Positions 30,971-40,006 are shown, numbered from the stretch's first letter. The stretch is 64,000 bases of DNA from Ruminococcus sp. (GCA_020860605.1 JAJBTZ010000090.1:248001-312000), one strand, 5' to 3'. Numbers and translations: made by a program. The notes: generated by a model not told the origin, from the sequence alone.

Positions 30971-33607
30971 TCAATCCTTCGCAAATTTGCGTTGAAAGAA
31001 CTTCACTATCTCAACCATTGGGATGATGAGGAAGCCAAGAAGTATTGCTATAACATACTCGTTAAGCTCGACACTTGTAAACTCGAAAGCGGTTGCGATG
31101 ACAGGGATCTCACAGACTAAAGTTGTAGCGACAAGGGAACCTGCAGCAGCCAGGAGAAGAAGCTTGTTCTGAGAACCAAGCTTGAAGATGCTGCCTCTCT
31201 GAGAACGCATATTCAGGCTGTGGAAGATTTCTGCCATCGACATTGTCAGGAACGCCATTGTAGTGCCATCTGCACTGTTTCCGATAGTGAACGTGCCGGT
31301 TTCCATGAAGTCACCGATAAAGTAGGATGCAAGAACCAGAACGGTTACCATGAGGCCCTGATATGCAATATCTACTCCCATGCCTCCTGCAAAGATTCCA
31401 GCCTTTGCGTCACGAGGCTTGCGCTTCATGATGTCTGGCTCGGCCTTTTCAGTTCCCAAAGCAAGTGCCGGGAAGCAGTCGGTGACAAGATTGATCCAGA
31501 GGAGATGTACGGGCTTTAAGATTGTAAAGCCCATGAGGGTTGCGAAGAAGATACTTAAGACTTCACTGATGTTGGAGCCTAAGAGGAACTGGATAGCTTT
31601 TCTTATGTTGTCGTAGATTCGTCTTCCCTCTTCTACGGCATTGACAATTGTGGCGAAGTTATCGTCGGCAAGAACCATGTCGGCGACGTTCTTTGTGACG
31701 TCGGTTCCTGTGATTCCCATTCCAACGCCGATATCGGCAGCCTTGATTGAAGGAGCGTCGTTAACGCCGTCACCAGTCATTGCGGTGACGTAGCCAGCAT
31801 TTCTCCAGGCGTTTACTATTCTTGTCTTATGCTCAGGCTGAACACGGGCATATACGCTTATATTCATGAATTCCTTGGCGAAGGTCTCATCATCCATCTC
31901 ATTAAGCTGAGCGCCGGTGACGGCCTTCGAGGTCTCGGTCATGATGCCGAGCTCATTGGCGATTGCTACAGCAGTGTCGATATGGTCGCCAGTTATCATT
32001 ATGGGTCTGATTCCAGCCTCACGGCACTCTTCAATAGCGTCCTTGACTTCAGGACGGACAGGGTCGATCATTCCGCAAAGGCCGATGAAGCAAAGATTCT
32101 GTTCGAGGTTGGAGCCATCACAATCTGAAGGCATGGTATCCCAGAGCCTTTCTGCACAAGCAAGGACTCTGAGGGCCTTGTCAGCCATAGACTTGTTGGC
32201 AGCCATGATTTCGGCCTTGTGTTCAGGCGTCATCGGAACAGGCTTGCCGTTCTCAAGATAGTGAGTGCACTTGTCGACAACGATATCAGGAGCACCCTTG
32301 GTGAACTGGATGAAGGCGTTCTCTGAAGAATGAACGGTTGACATCATCTTTCTCTGAGAATCGAACGGAGCTTCACCCTTGCGCTCGAGCTTTGACTTAA
32401 GAGTAGGCTTGTCCAAGCCTAAAGTATTGGCCCACGCAACGAGAGCAGCCTCTGTTGGCTCGCCAGTGACTGTTCCGTCCTCCATGAGCTCAGCATCGCT
32501 GCAGAGAGCCATGGCGGTCGCGATCTTCTTTTCATCGTCACCATAGGAATCGACGACGGTCATCTTGTTCTGAGTGAGGGTGCCGGTTTTATCTGAGCAG
32601 ATTATCTGAGCGCAGCCGAGGGTTTCAACAGCTGTAAGCTTGCGGATGATGGCATTACGCTTTGACATATTGGTGACGCCGATTGAGAGGACTACTGTTA
32701 CTACCGCTGCGAGGCCTTCAGGGATTGCAGCAACTGCAAGCGAAACGGCGATCATGAACGAATCGAGTATAAGATCGAAGCTCATGCTTCCTGCACGGAT
32801 AAGCTGAACTGCGAATATCACAACACAGATGCCGAGAACCAACCAGGTGAGAATCTTTGAAAGCTGATTGAGCTTCAGCTGAAGAGGAGTTTCGCCCTCT
32901 TCGGCGTTCTGGAGGGCATCGGCGATCTTGCCCATTTCGGTGTCCATGCCAGTGGCGGTTACGACTGCGGTACCTCTGCCATAGACGATGGTAGAGCCCA
33001 TATAGAGCATGTTCTTTCTGTCGCCCAGGAGGACGTCCTTCTCGCCGTCTTTAAGGTTTATAATATCTATAAACTTGTTGACAGGGACCGACTCGCCCGT
33101 CAGAGCAGCTTCCTCAGCCTTGAGGCTGGCGCTCGAGAGGATTCTTAGATCTGCCGGGACCGCGTCTCCGGCCTCGAGGATTACAATATCACCGACGACA
33201 AGCTCTTCGCTCCTGACAGTCGTAATCTTTCCGTCACGCATTACTTTTGACGTGGCAGCAGACATTTCCTGCAAGGCTTCAATTGCTTTTTCGGCCTTGC
33301 TTTCCTGATAAACGCCCAAAACGGCGTTGACAATGACAACTATGAGGATAATGATAACATCGGCGAAGCTGTCGTTTTCAACTACCGCCAATATTCCACT
33401 GACCAGAGCTGCGACCAGAAGGATTATAATCATCGGGTCGGCAAGCTCTTCTAAGAACCTTCTTATGAGGCTCTTGCCCTTTTTTGCTGCCAAGACGTTT
33501 TTGCCGTCACGTTCGAGTCGTTTCGCAGCTTCTTCTGAGGAAAGACCATTTTCTGAGGATTCAAGTTCCTTAAGAACCGCATCTCTTTCTTCACAATAAT
33601 ATCTCAC
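30971..33607 (-). CDS. P-type cation ATPase (Ca2+/Mn2+ exporter type)
   Basis: 878 residues, type IIA layout: N-terminal cation ATPase domain, actuator loop ALTGESVPV, M4 motif AAIPEGLAAVV, phosphorylation site ICSDKTGTLTQNKM near residue 340, hinge MTGDGVNDAPS and a C-terminal membrane bundle. M5 GSNISEVLSIF and M6 NLVTDCFPALALG keep the Asn/Glu and Asn/Asp ligands of SERCA-like pumps, so it can bind Ca2+. It lies 20 bp downstream of mntP under a manganese riboswitch, as do the MgtA/YoaB-type Mn2+ exporters, so Mn2+ efflux is likely its job or part of it. Start is GTG with AAAGGAG upstream. Confidence 0.92.
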   Translation of the reverse strand: MRYYCEERDAVLKELESSENGLSSEEAAKRLERDGKNVLAAKKGKSLIRRFLEELADPMIIILLVAALVSGILAVVENDSFADVIIILIVVIVNAVLGVYQESKAEKAIEALQEMSAATSKVMRDGKITTVRSEELVVGDIVILEAGDAVPADLRILSSASLKAEEAALTGESVPVNKFIDIINLKDGEKDVLLGDRKNMLYMGSTIVYGRGTAVVTATGMDTEMGKIADALQNAEEGETPLQLKLNQLSKILTWLVLGICVVIFAVQLIRAGSMSFDLILDSFMIAVSLAVAAIPEGLAAVVTVVLSIGVTNMSKRNAIIRKLTAVETLGCAQIICSDKTGTLTQNKMTVVDSYGDDEKKIATAMALCSDAELMEDGTVTGEPTEAALVAWANTLGLDKPTLKSKLERKGEAPFDSQRKMMSTVHSSENAFIQFTKGAPDIVVDKCTHYLENGKPVPMTPEHKAEIMAANKSMADKALRVLACAERLWDTMPSDCDGSNLEQNLCFIGLCGMIDPVRPEVKDAIEECREAGIRPIMITGDHIDTAVAIANELGIMTETSKAVTGAQLNEMDDETFAKEFMNISVYARVQPEHKTRIVNAWRNAGYVTAMTGDGVNDAPSIKAADIGVGMGITGTDVTKNVADMVLADDNFATIVNAVEEGRRIYDNIRKAIQFLLGSNISEVLSIFFATLMGFTILKPVHLLWINLVTDCFPALALGTEKAEPDIMKRKPRDAKAGIFAGGMGVDIAYQGLMVTVLVLASYFIGDFMETGTFTIGNSADGTTMAFLTMSMAEIFHSLNMRSQRGSIFKLGSQNKLLLLAAAGSLVATTLVCEIPVIATAFEFTSVELNEYVIAILLGFLIIPMVEIVKFFQRKFAKD

Positions 33608-33627
33608 AACAATTCTCCTTTAAATTT

Positions 33628-34215
33628 TTATCCGATAAGACCAGTGATGAAAATCTCAAGTCCGATGGCGATGAGGATTACACCGCCCAAAATCTGTGCC
33701 TTGTTTGAAAGCTTGGTTCCGAATTTCTTTCCGATGACGAGTCCGACCATGCAGATTACAAACGTTACTGCTGCGATTATCAGCGACGCCACAAGTGCCA
33801 TCAGCCAGTTATAGTCAGAAATCGTAAATCCGACAGATAGAGCATCGATTGAGGTTGCGATTCCCTGAATCAGAAGTGCTCCTATGCCAAGACCCATGTT
33901 TTCCTCTTCAGATTCGCCCTTCTTGGTTCCTTCGGCAATCATTCTTCCGCCGATAAAGCCTAAAAGGATGAGTGCTATCCAAGGGATCAGCTTTTCAAAT
34001 GCGGTGAAATACTGAACGATTGTATGTACACAAATCCAGCCAATCATTGGCATCAGAGCCTGAAATCCTGCGAAGACGCCTGCGATTTCACACATTTTTC
34101 CTTTGCTCATCTTCGGCTCATTGAGACCATTTGCCATCGAGACCGAGAAGGCATCCATCGCGAGGCCTACTCCAAGCAAGGCACTGTTGAAGAAGAACAG
34201 AAAGCTCCACTCCAT
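33628..34215 (-). CDS. mntP: Manganese efflux pump MntP
   Basis: 195 residues with six membrane helices and the paired family motifs GLAMDAFSVSMANG (first helix) and GIATSIDALSVG (fourth helix), whose Asp residues are needed for Mn2+ export. The cytoplasmic loop between helices 3 and 4 is acidic (KKGESEEEN). The gene is directly preceded by a yybP-ykoY manganese riboswitch, its usual control element, and followed by a P-type ATPase gene. Confidence 0.95.
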   Translation of the reverse strand: MEWSFLFFFNSALLGVGLAMDAFSVSMANGLNEPKMSKGKMCEIAGVFAGFQALMPMIGWICVHTIVQYFTAFEKLIPWIALILLGFIGGRMIAEGTKKGESEEENMGLGIGALLIQGIATSIDALSVGFTISDYNWLMALVASLIIAAVTFVICMVGLVIGKKFGTKLSNKAQILGGVILIAIGLEIFITGLIG

Positions 34216-34245
34216 AAATATATCTACCTCCAGTTAGTTAGTAGC

Positions 34246-34281
34246 AAAAACCCAAGTACGACTGCTGAGCCGAACCTGGGT
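34246..34281 (-). terminator. Riboswitch expression platform: intrinsic terminator before mntP
   Basis: On the minus strand ACCCAGGT (34281-34274) pairs with ACTTGGGT (34257-34250) and is followed by TTTTT. It lies between the aptamer and mntP, so metal binding is expected to prevent its formation. Confidence 0.85.
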
Positions 34282-34325
34282 CCATAATCCATAATATCAG
34301 ACACTTGTACAGCTTTGCAGTTATA

Positions 34326-34431
34326 CATGAGTCTCGCAATTTAAAACAAGCCAGATTGCAGCAACACTTTGTCGCTACAGTCAGGATGTTGACTTGCTAC
34401 GCAGAAATCCGCGCTTGCTACTCCCTCACGG
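34326..34431 (-). ncRNA. yybP-ykoY manganese riboswitch aptamer
   Basis: On the minus strand the aptamer starts CGTGAGGGAGTAGC and ends GCGAGACTCATG. The outer arms pair (CGTGAG with CTCATG) as the P1 stem, and the conserved GGGAGTAG and GAGAC blocks flank an inner GTCAACATCCTGAC arm, as in yybP-ykoY RNAs such as those before E. coli mntP and alx. These RNAs sense Mn2+ and turn on efflux genes. Confidence 0.88.
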
Positions 34432-34448
34432 GATATTCACTAGTGAGA

Positions 34449-34477
34449 ATTATATCACTTGAGTTTTATCCTGTCAA
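34449..34477 (-). promoter_or_regulatory. Promoter of the riboswitch-mntP-ATPase operon
   Basis: On the minus strand a consensus TTGACA (34477-34472), a 17-bp spacer and TATAAT (34454-34449); predicted start near 34442, ten bases before the aptamer. Confidence 0.88.
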
Positions 34478-34554
34478 GCTTTTTTTCAAGAGATTTTTAA
34501 GGCGCCTGGCTCAGAAATGACGTTTTTTGGACAAACGAATAATTTTGTGAAGAC

Positions 34555-34592
34555 TAAAAAGCCTTGTCTCACAATTATACGAGACAAGGCTT
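34555..34592 (-). terminator. Terminator of folD
   Basis: A perfect 12-bp stem AAGCCTTGTCTC/GAGACAAGGCTT with a 10-base loop is followed on the minus strand by TTTTAG. It ends eight bases after the folD stop. Confidence 0.9.
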
Positions 34593-34600
34593 CTTAAATA

Positions 34601-35455
34601 TTACTTGACCACTGAAAGCTTTGCTGCTGTATAGGTGTTTTCCATCAGCATTGCTATTGTCATCGGTCCAACTCCGCCGGGAACGGGAGTGATATAGCCA
34701 GCAACCTTGGAAGCCGACTTGAAATCAACGTCTCCGCAGAGCTTGCCGTTTGCGTCACGGTTCATTCCGACATCTATGACCACAGCACCCGGCTTTATCA
34801 TGTCGCCGGTGATGAGCTTTGGCTTGCCAACAGCTGCAACTAAGATATCAGCCTCACGGCAGACATCGCCTAAGTTCTCAGTCTTCGAGTGGCAAACAGT
34901 GACCGTGCCATTAGCCTGTAAGAGAAGCATCGCCATCGGCTTTCCGACAATATTGCTTCTTCCTACTACTACGCATCTCTTCCCTGCTACTTCAACACCT
35001 GTAGACTTGATGAGCTCCATGACTCCTGCAGGAGTGCAGGGAGCGAAATCTCCGCCACCAGTGACGAGCTTTCCGACATTGATGGGATGGAAGCAGTCGA
35101 CATCCTTCTTAGGATTGATTGCAGCGATTATCTCGTCCTCATCAATATGACGAGGAAGAGGAAGCTGAACCAGGATTCCGTGGATGTTAGGGTCACGGTT
35201 AAGGGTGTCGATGAGCTCTAAAAGAACTATCTCAGGAGTTTCTTCTGGAAGGACATGCTCGAATGACTTGAAGCCGACCTCTTCACATGCCTTCTTCTTG
35301 TTTCTTACATAGATTTTTGATGCAGGATCATTTCCAACAAGGACTACTGCGAGACCAGGAACAATCTTCGAGGTCTTCTGGAAGCGGATAGCGTCCTTAC
35401 GGATTCTTTCCTTAACGGCAGCTGCGACTGCCTTTCCATCTATAATTTCTGCCAT
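34601..35455 (-). CDS. folD: Methylenetetrahydrofolate dehydrogenase/cyclohydrolase
   Basis: 284 residues. Catalytic-domain motifs are [16 protein letters not shown] near residue 46 (active-site Lys), [13 protein letters not shown] and [11 protein letters not shown]. The NADP domain has [14 protein letters not shown] near 165, and the end carries [19 protein letters not shown]. It interconverts methylene-, methenyl- and formyl-tetrahydrofolate for purine, thymidylate and methionine synthesis. It lies 32 bp downstream of lgt. Confidence 0.97.
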   Translation of the reverse strand: MAEIIDGKAVAAAVKERIRKDAIRFQKTSKIVPGLAVVLVGNDPASKIYVRNKKKACEEVGFKSFEHVLPEETPEIVLLELIDTLNRDPNIHGILVQLPLPRHIDEDEIIAAINPKKDVDCFHPINVGKLVTGGGDFAPCTPAGVMELIKSTGVEVAGKRCVVVGRSNIVGKPMAMLLLQANGTVTVCHSKTENLGDVCREADILVAAVGKPKLITGDMIKPGAVVIDVGMNRDANGKLCGDVDFKSASKVAGYITPVPGGVGPMTIAMLMENTYTAAKLSVVK

Positions 35456-35487
35456 ATAATTTCCCCTTTGTTATTACTGAAATACTG

Positions 35488-36795
35488 TTATTCTTCTGTC
35501 TTCTCTGTTTCTTCTACAGCTTCAATCGCTTCAGGCCCAGGATCTGAAGCTTCTTCGGTGGCCTCTTCAGGTTCTGGAGATTCTTCGTGATCTGGTTCCG
35601 AAACTTCTTCAGGCTCAGATTCTTCACTCTCTTCGGATTCTTCCGATTCGGAGACTACTTCGCCTTCAGCCTCTTCGCCTTCGTTGCGGAACTCATCTGC
35701 AAGGATATGCGAGTTGTCCTCAACAATATGCTCATCCTCTTCGAGGCTTTCATTCTGGCCCTTCTTAGTCTTCTTGTAGGCTTCCTTTAAAAGGGCCTTC
35801 GACTCGTCGGTGTTGCAGTAGAGGACATATCCTCCCTGCTTCTTGCCTCTCACATACATAAATATCAGCATGACAGTGGCGAAGATGAAGCAGGTTCCTG
35901 CAAGGAGCTGGGAAACCTTGAGGGAGATAACGTCGTTATTTATGAGATATAAACTGTCGGTTCTCAGGCCTTCAATCCAGAAGCGTCCGAAACCGTACCA
36001 GCCGATATACATCAGGAAGAGCTGACCATCGAACTTGCGGTGCTTCGAATAGATATGAAGAATGATGAAGCCCAAGAGGCACCAAAGTGACTCATACAGG
36101 AAGCAAGGATGTGCAAGCATGTTGAGAGCACGGTTGGTTACAACTGATGTGTTGTCGGGGTAAACGAAGAAGTAGATGCCGTTTAAGATGCTCTTTGAGA
36201 CCATTCCCCAAGGGAGCGAACCGGCTGCTTCAGAATAGCCATAGGCCTCTTGGTTGAAGAAGTTGCCCCAGCGTCCTATGCACTGGCCAATAAGAAATCC
36301 CATTCCAGCAAGGTCAAGCATCGGTGCTAACTTTACCTTTCGGATTTTTGCCATTATTCCGCCGATGAGAAGTCCACCGATAATACCGCCATAGATTGCA
36401 AGTCCGCCGTCACGGATGTTGAATATCTCTGCAAAATCGAGTGTTCCTTCCTCTGTCATGTAATTTTCAATGCTGAACACAACATAATAGAGTCTTGCGC
36501 CGATTATTCCGCCGATAAGACCCGCAAGAACGGTGTCTGTAACACGGTCTATGTCGAGACCGAATTTACGGCATCTCGAGAAGGCGTAAATCATTGCTAA
36601 AACCATTCCGAGAGCAATCAGGAATCCATACCAATAGATGTCGAGATTGATACCAGGAATCGTGAACATTACATTGTCGATTGAAAGTCCGTTTGGAAAC
36701 AGCTTAGTGAACAGTGTACTGTTCGGAAAATAGATAACATTGCCGTCGCTGTCTAAAAGCTCACGGACAAAGTCAGAAGTCATTGCTAGGGTCAT
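35488..36795 (-). CDS. lgt: Prolipoprotein diacylglyceryl transferase with a long acidic C-terminal tail
   Basis: 435 residues; the enzyme core occupies about 1-325. Seven membrane helices carry the Lgt motifs: IYWYGFLIALG, GGLAIYGGIIGG, GRWGNFFNQEAYG near residue 172 (family signature), and WYGFGRFWIEGLRTDS near 253. It attaches diacylglycerol to the lipobox Cys of prelipoproteins such as the two in this window. Unusually, about 85 C-terminal residues form a low-complexity tail made almost wholly of Glu, Ser, Pro and Asp (for example EESEESEESEPEEVSEPD). Many Lgt proteins end soon after the last helix. ATG at 36795 has AAAGG upstream. Confidence 0.95.
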   Translation of the reverse strand: MTLAMTSDFVRELLDSDGNVIYFPNSTLFTKLFPNGLSIDNVMFTIPGINLDIYWYGFLIALGMVLAMIYAFSRCRKFGLDIDRVTDTVLAGLIGGIIGARLYYVVFSIENYMTEEGTLDFAEIFNIRDGGLAIYGGIIGGLLIGGIMAKIRKVKLAPMLDLAGMGFLIGQCIGRWGNFFNQEAYGYSEAAGSLPWGMVSKSILNGIYFFVYPDNTSVVTNRALNMLAHPCFLYESLWCLLGFIILHIYSKHRKFDGQLFLMYIGWYGFGRFWIEGLRTDSLYLINNDVISLKVSQLLAGTCFIFATVMLIFMYVRGKKQGGYVLYCNTDESKALLKEAYKKTKKGQNESLEEDEHIVEDNSHILADEFRNEGEEAEGEVVSESEESEESEESEPEEVSEPDHEESPEPEEATEEASDPGPEAIEAVEETEKTEE

Positions 36796-36951
36796 ATGAG
36801 GATACCTTTCCTATAAATTTGGTGCTGAAAACCATATCCACCGAATGTATTGTATCACAATGAGTTGTTTATTGCAAGAGTTACACGTTAATTTCATCTT
36901 TCTGTAACCTGAAACGTATAACTTTCCTGCGAAATGAATAGTTTGTACAAA

Positions 36952-36987
36952 GAAAAATTCAAGCGCATAGCTTGTATGCGCTCGAAT
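36952..36987 (-). terminator. Terminator of the AbrB-type gene
   Basis: The stem AGCGCATA/TATGCGCT, extended by ATTC/GAAT across a one-base mismatch, has loop GCTTG and is followed on the minus strand by TTTTTC, 22 bases after the stop. Confidence 0.85.
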
Positions 36988-37009
36988 TATACGACATGGA
37001 TAAGTAGAA

Positions 37010-37258
37010 TCAGACTTCCATTTCCTTGATCTTCTTGAGGCAAGCAGGGCAAATATGCTTGTTGCCGAAGGGGATGATGTCCTCGCCTTCGCCACAGAGA
37101 GCGCAGGAATTGGAGTACTTTCTCAGGACGATGTTGTCGCCGTCGGTCAGAATTTCGATAGGATCCTTGATGTTAAGGCCCATAGACTTTCTGAGCTCCA
37201 TGGGGATGACAATTCTTCCAAGCTCGTCGATTCTTCTTACAATACCAGTAGATTTCAT
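37010..37258 (-). CDS. AbrB/SpoVT-family transition-state regulator with zinc ribbon
   Basis: 82 residues. The N-terminal swapped-hairpin domain MKSTGIVRRIDELGRIVIPMELR is the AbrB/SpoVT DNA-binding fold (residues 1-50). Residues 53-75 contain CALCGEGEDI and HICPACL, two CxxC pairs that would bind zinc. AbrB relatives control transition to stationary phase and sporulation genes. AAGGAGGT precedes the ATG. It is divergent from spmA-spmB, which it might regulate (inference). Confidence 0.9.
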   Translation of the reverse strand: MKSTGIVRRIDELGRIVIPMELRKSMGLNIKDPIEILTDGDNIVLRKYSNSCALCGEGEDIIPFGNKHICPACLKKIKEMEV

Positions 37259-37289
37259 AGTGTCGTACCTCCTTGACGTTTATACTAAT

Positions 37290-37318
37290 ATTATACAGCA
37301 TAATTCGACATATTGCAA
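37290..37318 (-). promoter_or_regulatory. Promoter of the AbrB-type gene
   Basis: On the minus strand TTGCAA (37318-37313), a 17-bp spacer and TATAAT (37295-37290) with TG at -14/-13. No sigma-A promoter was evident for spmA on the other strand; it may use a sporulation sigma factor. Confidence 0.75.
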
Positions 37319-37415
37319 GTACCAATCGTGGTAAAATTTTTGAAATTGGGGTGAAAAAACAATTTTTATGTCGTCTTATGAAATAGCTTTCTTAAAAGCA
37401 AAAGGAGTATCTAAT

Positions 37416-38003
37416 ATGATAGATTTTATCCTTGCCGGAATTATCGCGATTTCCTGTATCTATGGATTTATTAATGGCGGTGCCGATGCGGTTTCCAATG
37501 CAGTTCTTACGAGCGGACAAACTGCCGTGACGCTGACTCTGAGCATCTTGGGAGCGATGGCTACATGGGGAGGGGTCATGAAGCTTGCAGAAAAAAGCGG
37601 ACTCACAGACAGGATTGCAAGCCTCATAAGCCCGATTATCAGGCTTATATTCAGAGGTATTGACAGGAATTCGAAGGCTTTCAGGGCGATTGCAATGAAT
37701 ATCACTGCAAATCTCTTCGGGCTCGGGAACGCTGCGACTCCGCTTGGGATCGAGGCAATGAATGAGCTGAAGAAAGAAGAGAACTGTGAAGATGTTGCTT
37801 CGAGGAATATGGTGCTGCTGACAGTCATCAACACATCTTCTATTGAGCTGATACCGTCGACTGTGGCAGCGCTCAGGCTTACATATGGGAGCAAGTCACC
37901 GATGGAAATTCTGCCGTGTGTACTGATGGTTTCTGTGCTGTCACTGACAGCTGCTGTCACTTGTGCTTACGTGTTTGACGGAGTTGGACGGAGGAAAAAG
38001 TGA
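37416..38003 (+). CDS. spmA: Spore maturation protein A
   Basis: 195 residues of a nucleoside-recognition (Gate) domain membrane protein: helices with LGAMATWGGVMKLAEKSGL, LFRGI-type segments and NLFGLGNAATPLGIEAMNEL, then ASRNMVLLTVINTSSIELIPST. SpmA and SpmB act together in dehydration of the spore core in Bacillus and clostridia. The ATG at 37416 has AAAGGAG upstream; the earlier in-frame start at 37368 does not. It overlaps spmB by 4 bp. Together they mark the organism as a spore former. Confidence 0.93.
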   Translation: MIDFILAGIIAISCIYGFINGGADAVSNAVLTSGQTAVTLTLSILGAMATWGGVMKLAEKSGLTDRIASLISPIIRLIFRGIDRNSKAFRAIAMNITANLFGLGNAATPLGIEAMNELKKEENCEDVASRNMVLLTVINTSSIELIPSTVAALRLTYGSKSPMEILPCVLMVSVLSLTAAVTCAYVFDGVGRRKK

Positions 38004-38524
38004 GAATTACAAGTCTTGTTGTTCCAGTATTTGTTCTCGGGGTGATTCTTTATAGTCTCCACAAGAAAATCGGCGTCTTCGATACTTTCATCGAAGGCGC
38101 CAAGGAGAATATTAAAGTCTCAATCGACATACTCCCCTCTCTGGTCGCACTGATGCTGGCAGTTGAGATGTTCAAGGCTTCGGGAGCACTTACAGCTCTG
38201 ACCGAACTAATTGAGCCGATCACTCGGGTAATCGGGATTCCTTCAGAATGTGTGCCGTTGGCACTGATGAGGCCTATTTCAGGGAGTGGAGCGCTGTCGA
38301 TGCTCGACAGCATTTTAGCTGAATATGGTCCAGACAGCTTTATTGGAAGGGTTGCAAGTGTTCTGATGGGGTCTACGGAGACCACTCTATACACAGTTGC
38401 AGTTTATTTTGGAGCAGTGAAGATAAGGAAGACTCGGCACGCTTTGCCTTCGGCTCTGGTTGGAGACTTCATGGCGTTTTTGCTTTCGGCACTTGCAGTC
38501 AGGCTGTTTCTCAGCGCTCAATGA
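38000..38524 (+). CDS. spmB: Spore maturation protein B
   Basis: 174 residues, second Gate-domain protein of the pair, with SIDILPSLVALMLAVEMFKASGAL, LMRPISGSGALSMLDSIL and GSTETTLYTVAVYFGAVKI. The start is GTG overlapping the spmA stop (GTGA), with GGAGGAAA upstream. Its last 14 bases overlap the 3' end of the convergent ymdB gene, so there is no room for a terminator between them. Confidence 0.93.
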   Translation: MRITSLVVPVFVLGVILYSLHKKIGVFDTFIEGAKENIKVSIDILPSLVALMLAVEMFKASGALTALTELIEPITRVIGIPSECVPLALMRPISGSGALSMLDSILAEYGPDSFIGRVASVLMGSTETTLYTVAVYFGAVKIRKTRHALPSALVGDFMAFLLSALAVRLFLSAQ

Positions 38525-39278
38525 TTCTTTCTATATGAGAGGCCTTGCCGGTTTTCTCGTCAAACTCAACCATGACGGCGTTGATGAAGCAGGGAGTGTC
38601 TGCTTCCATGAATCTTACTGGATAATTCAGGCGCTGCTTTTCGATGGCGATCTCTTTATTTACGCCTAAAACAGACTCTTCTGGGCCAGTCATTCCGACA
38701 TCGGTGATATAGGCGGTTCCGCCATTTAAGATAGCCTCATCGGCGGTCTGGACATGGGTGTGGGTTCCGAAAACGCCAGTTACCCTTCCGGCAAGATAGT
38801 AGCCGAGAGCCTTCTTTTCGGCGGTGGCTTCAGCATGGAAGTCGACAAAGATATTCTTGGTTTCGATTTTGGAGAGGACCTCATCGGCGGTTTTAAAGGG
38901 ATTTGTGAGGGGGTCCATATAGATGACACCCATCAGGTTAACCACCGCAATCTGGCATCTGCCCATATCGAGAGTGCAGAAGCCCTTTCCACAAACTTCG
39001 TCGGGATAGTTGGCGGGTCTCAGAAGATGAGGGACTGAATCGAAAATCTGAACCGATTCACGGCGCTTGAAGGCGTGGTTGCCGGTTGTGATGACATCGG
39101 CTCCGATTCTCGTCAGGAAATCGCAGGAATGGACCGTTATTCCGTTGCCAGAGGCGGAGTTCTCGCCATTGATGACCGTTACGTCAATCTCATATTTACG
39201 CTTGATTTCTCTTAGCTTTGACGCTAAGAAATCGCAGCCTGTCTGGGCGACGACATCGCCTATCATCAGTAATCTCAT
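38511..39278 (-). CDS. ymdB: YmdB-family metallophosphoesterase (TIGR00282)
   Basis: 255 residues. Metal-binding motifs are MIGDVVAQTG at the N-terminus, NGENSASGNGIT near residue 38, TTGNHAFKR near 65, DFHAEATAEK near 145, and GTHTHVQTAD near 175. In Bacillus subtilis YmdB is a cyclic-nucleotide phosphodiesterase that affects biofilm and motility gene expression. The ATG at 39278 has AAGGAGG upstream; a TTG start eight codons earlier is unlikely. Its ATG overlaps the ttcA-like stop. Confidence 0.92.
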   Translation of the reverse strand: MRLLMIGDVVAQTGCDFLASKLREIKRKYEIDVTVINGENSASGNGITVHSCDFLTRIGADVITTGNHAFKRRESVQIFDSVPHLLRPANYPDEVCGKGFCTLDMGRCQIAVVNLMGVIYMDPLTNPFKTADEVLSKIETKNIFVDFHAEATAEKKALGYYLAGRVTGVFGTHTHVQTADEAILNGGTAYITDVGMTGPEESVLGVNKEIAIEKQRLNYPVRFMEADTPCFINAVMVEFDEKTGKASHIERIIER

Positions 39279-40006
39279 TTTTGATCCTCCTTGAAGCCCC
39301 AACCGTCTACTCCTGAGCGCCTGAGCGCTCCGAAAATGCGGTCGGTGAAGCCCTTGTCCTCACGCTCGCGTTCTCTTAAAAATTCCTTCATGTCCTGCCG
39401 TTTTGTCACACCATCGGCAGGGCATTTTGATTTCACTATCTCTAAATTATTCCGCCTTGCAGCGTTCTTAATCTCTCTTTCGGGAGCAAAAACGAGAGGC
39501 CTTATAATCGTGATGTCGCTTCTGTCGAGATAGGTCTTCGGAGAGAAGCAACCAACTCTTCCTTCGATGAAGAGATTCATCATGAAGGTCTCGACAACGT
39601 CGTTATAGTGGTGGCCAAGAGCAACTTTGTTGCAGCCGAGCTCCTTTGCCTTGCTGTTCAGCGCTCCCCTTCTCATATTGGCACAGAGCGAGCAGGGGTT
39701 TGACTCTTTTCTTATATCAAAAACTATGCTTCCGATGTCGGATTTCTCGACAACATAGGGAACGCTGTATTCTTCGCAAAGCTTCATGACGGGAAAATAG
39801 TCTGTTTCAACTCCTCCGAACTGAGGATCTATAGTGAGTGCAGTTATGTCGTAATCAATTCCGATAAATCGGCGGAGAAGAATCAGTCCCGTCAGAAGGA
39901 CAAGGCTGTCCTTTCCTCCTGAGACTCCGACAGCTATCTTGTCGCCATTCTGAATGAGATCAAATTCTGTTATCGCTTTTCGCATGTATCCTAAAATTTT
40001 CTGCAT
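39275..40006 (-). CDS. TtcA-family tRNA 2-thiolation PP-loop ATPase
   Basis: 243 residues. The PP-loop VGVSGGKDSLVLL lies near residue 28. NPCSLCANMRRGAL near 117 holds the CxxC pair and GHHYNDVVETFMMNL follows near 140, while KCPADGVTKRQ carries a further Cys. This is the TtcA/TilS-like layout used in thiolating tRNA cytidine 32 with an iron-sulfur cluster. The exact target in this branch is not certain. It is the first gene of a two-gene unit with ymdB (ATGA overlap). Confidence 0.88.
   Translation of the reverse strand: MQKILGYMRKAITEFDLIQNGDKIAVGVSGGKDSLVLLTGLILLRRFIGIDYDITALTIDPQFGGVETDYFPVMKLCEEYSVPYVVEKSDIGSIVFDIRKESNPCSLCANMRRGALNSKAKELGCNKVALGHHYNDVVETFMMNLFIEGRVGCFSPKTYLDRSDITIIRPLVFAPEREIKNAARRNNLEIVKSKCPADGVTKRQDMKEFLREREREDKGFTDRIFGALRRSGVDGWGFKEDQK

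Noticed and set aside
36796..37009. A small gene in the gap between lgt and the AbrB-type gene
   Set aside because: Apart from the AbrB terminator, the gap shows no frame with a ribosome site.
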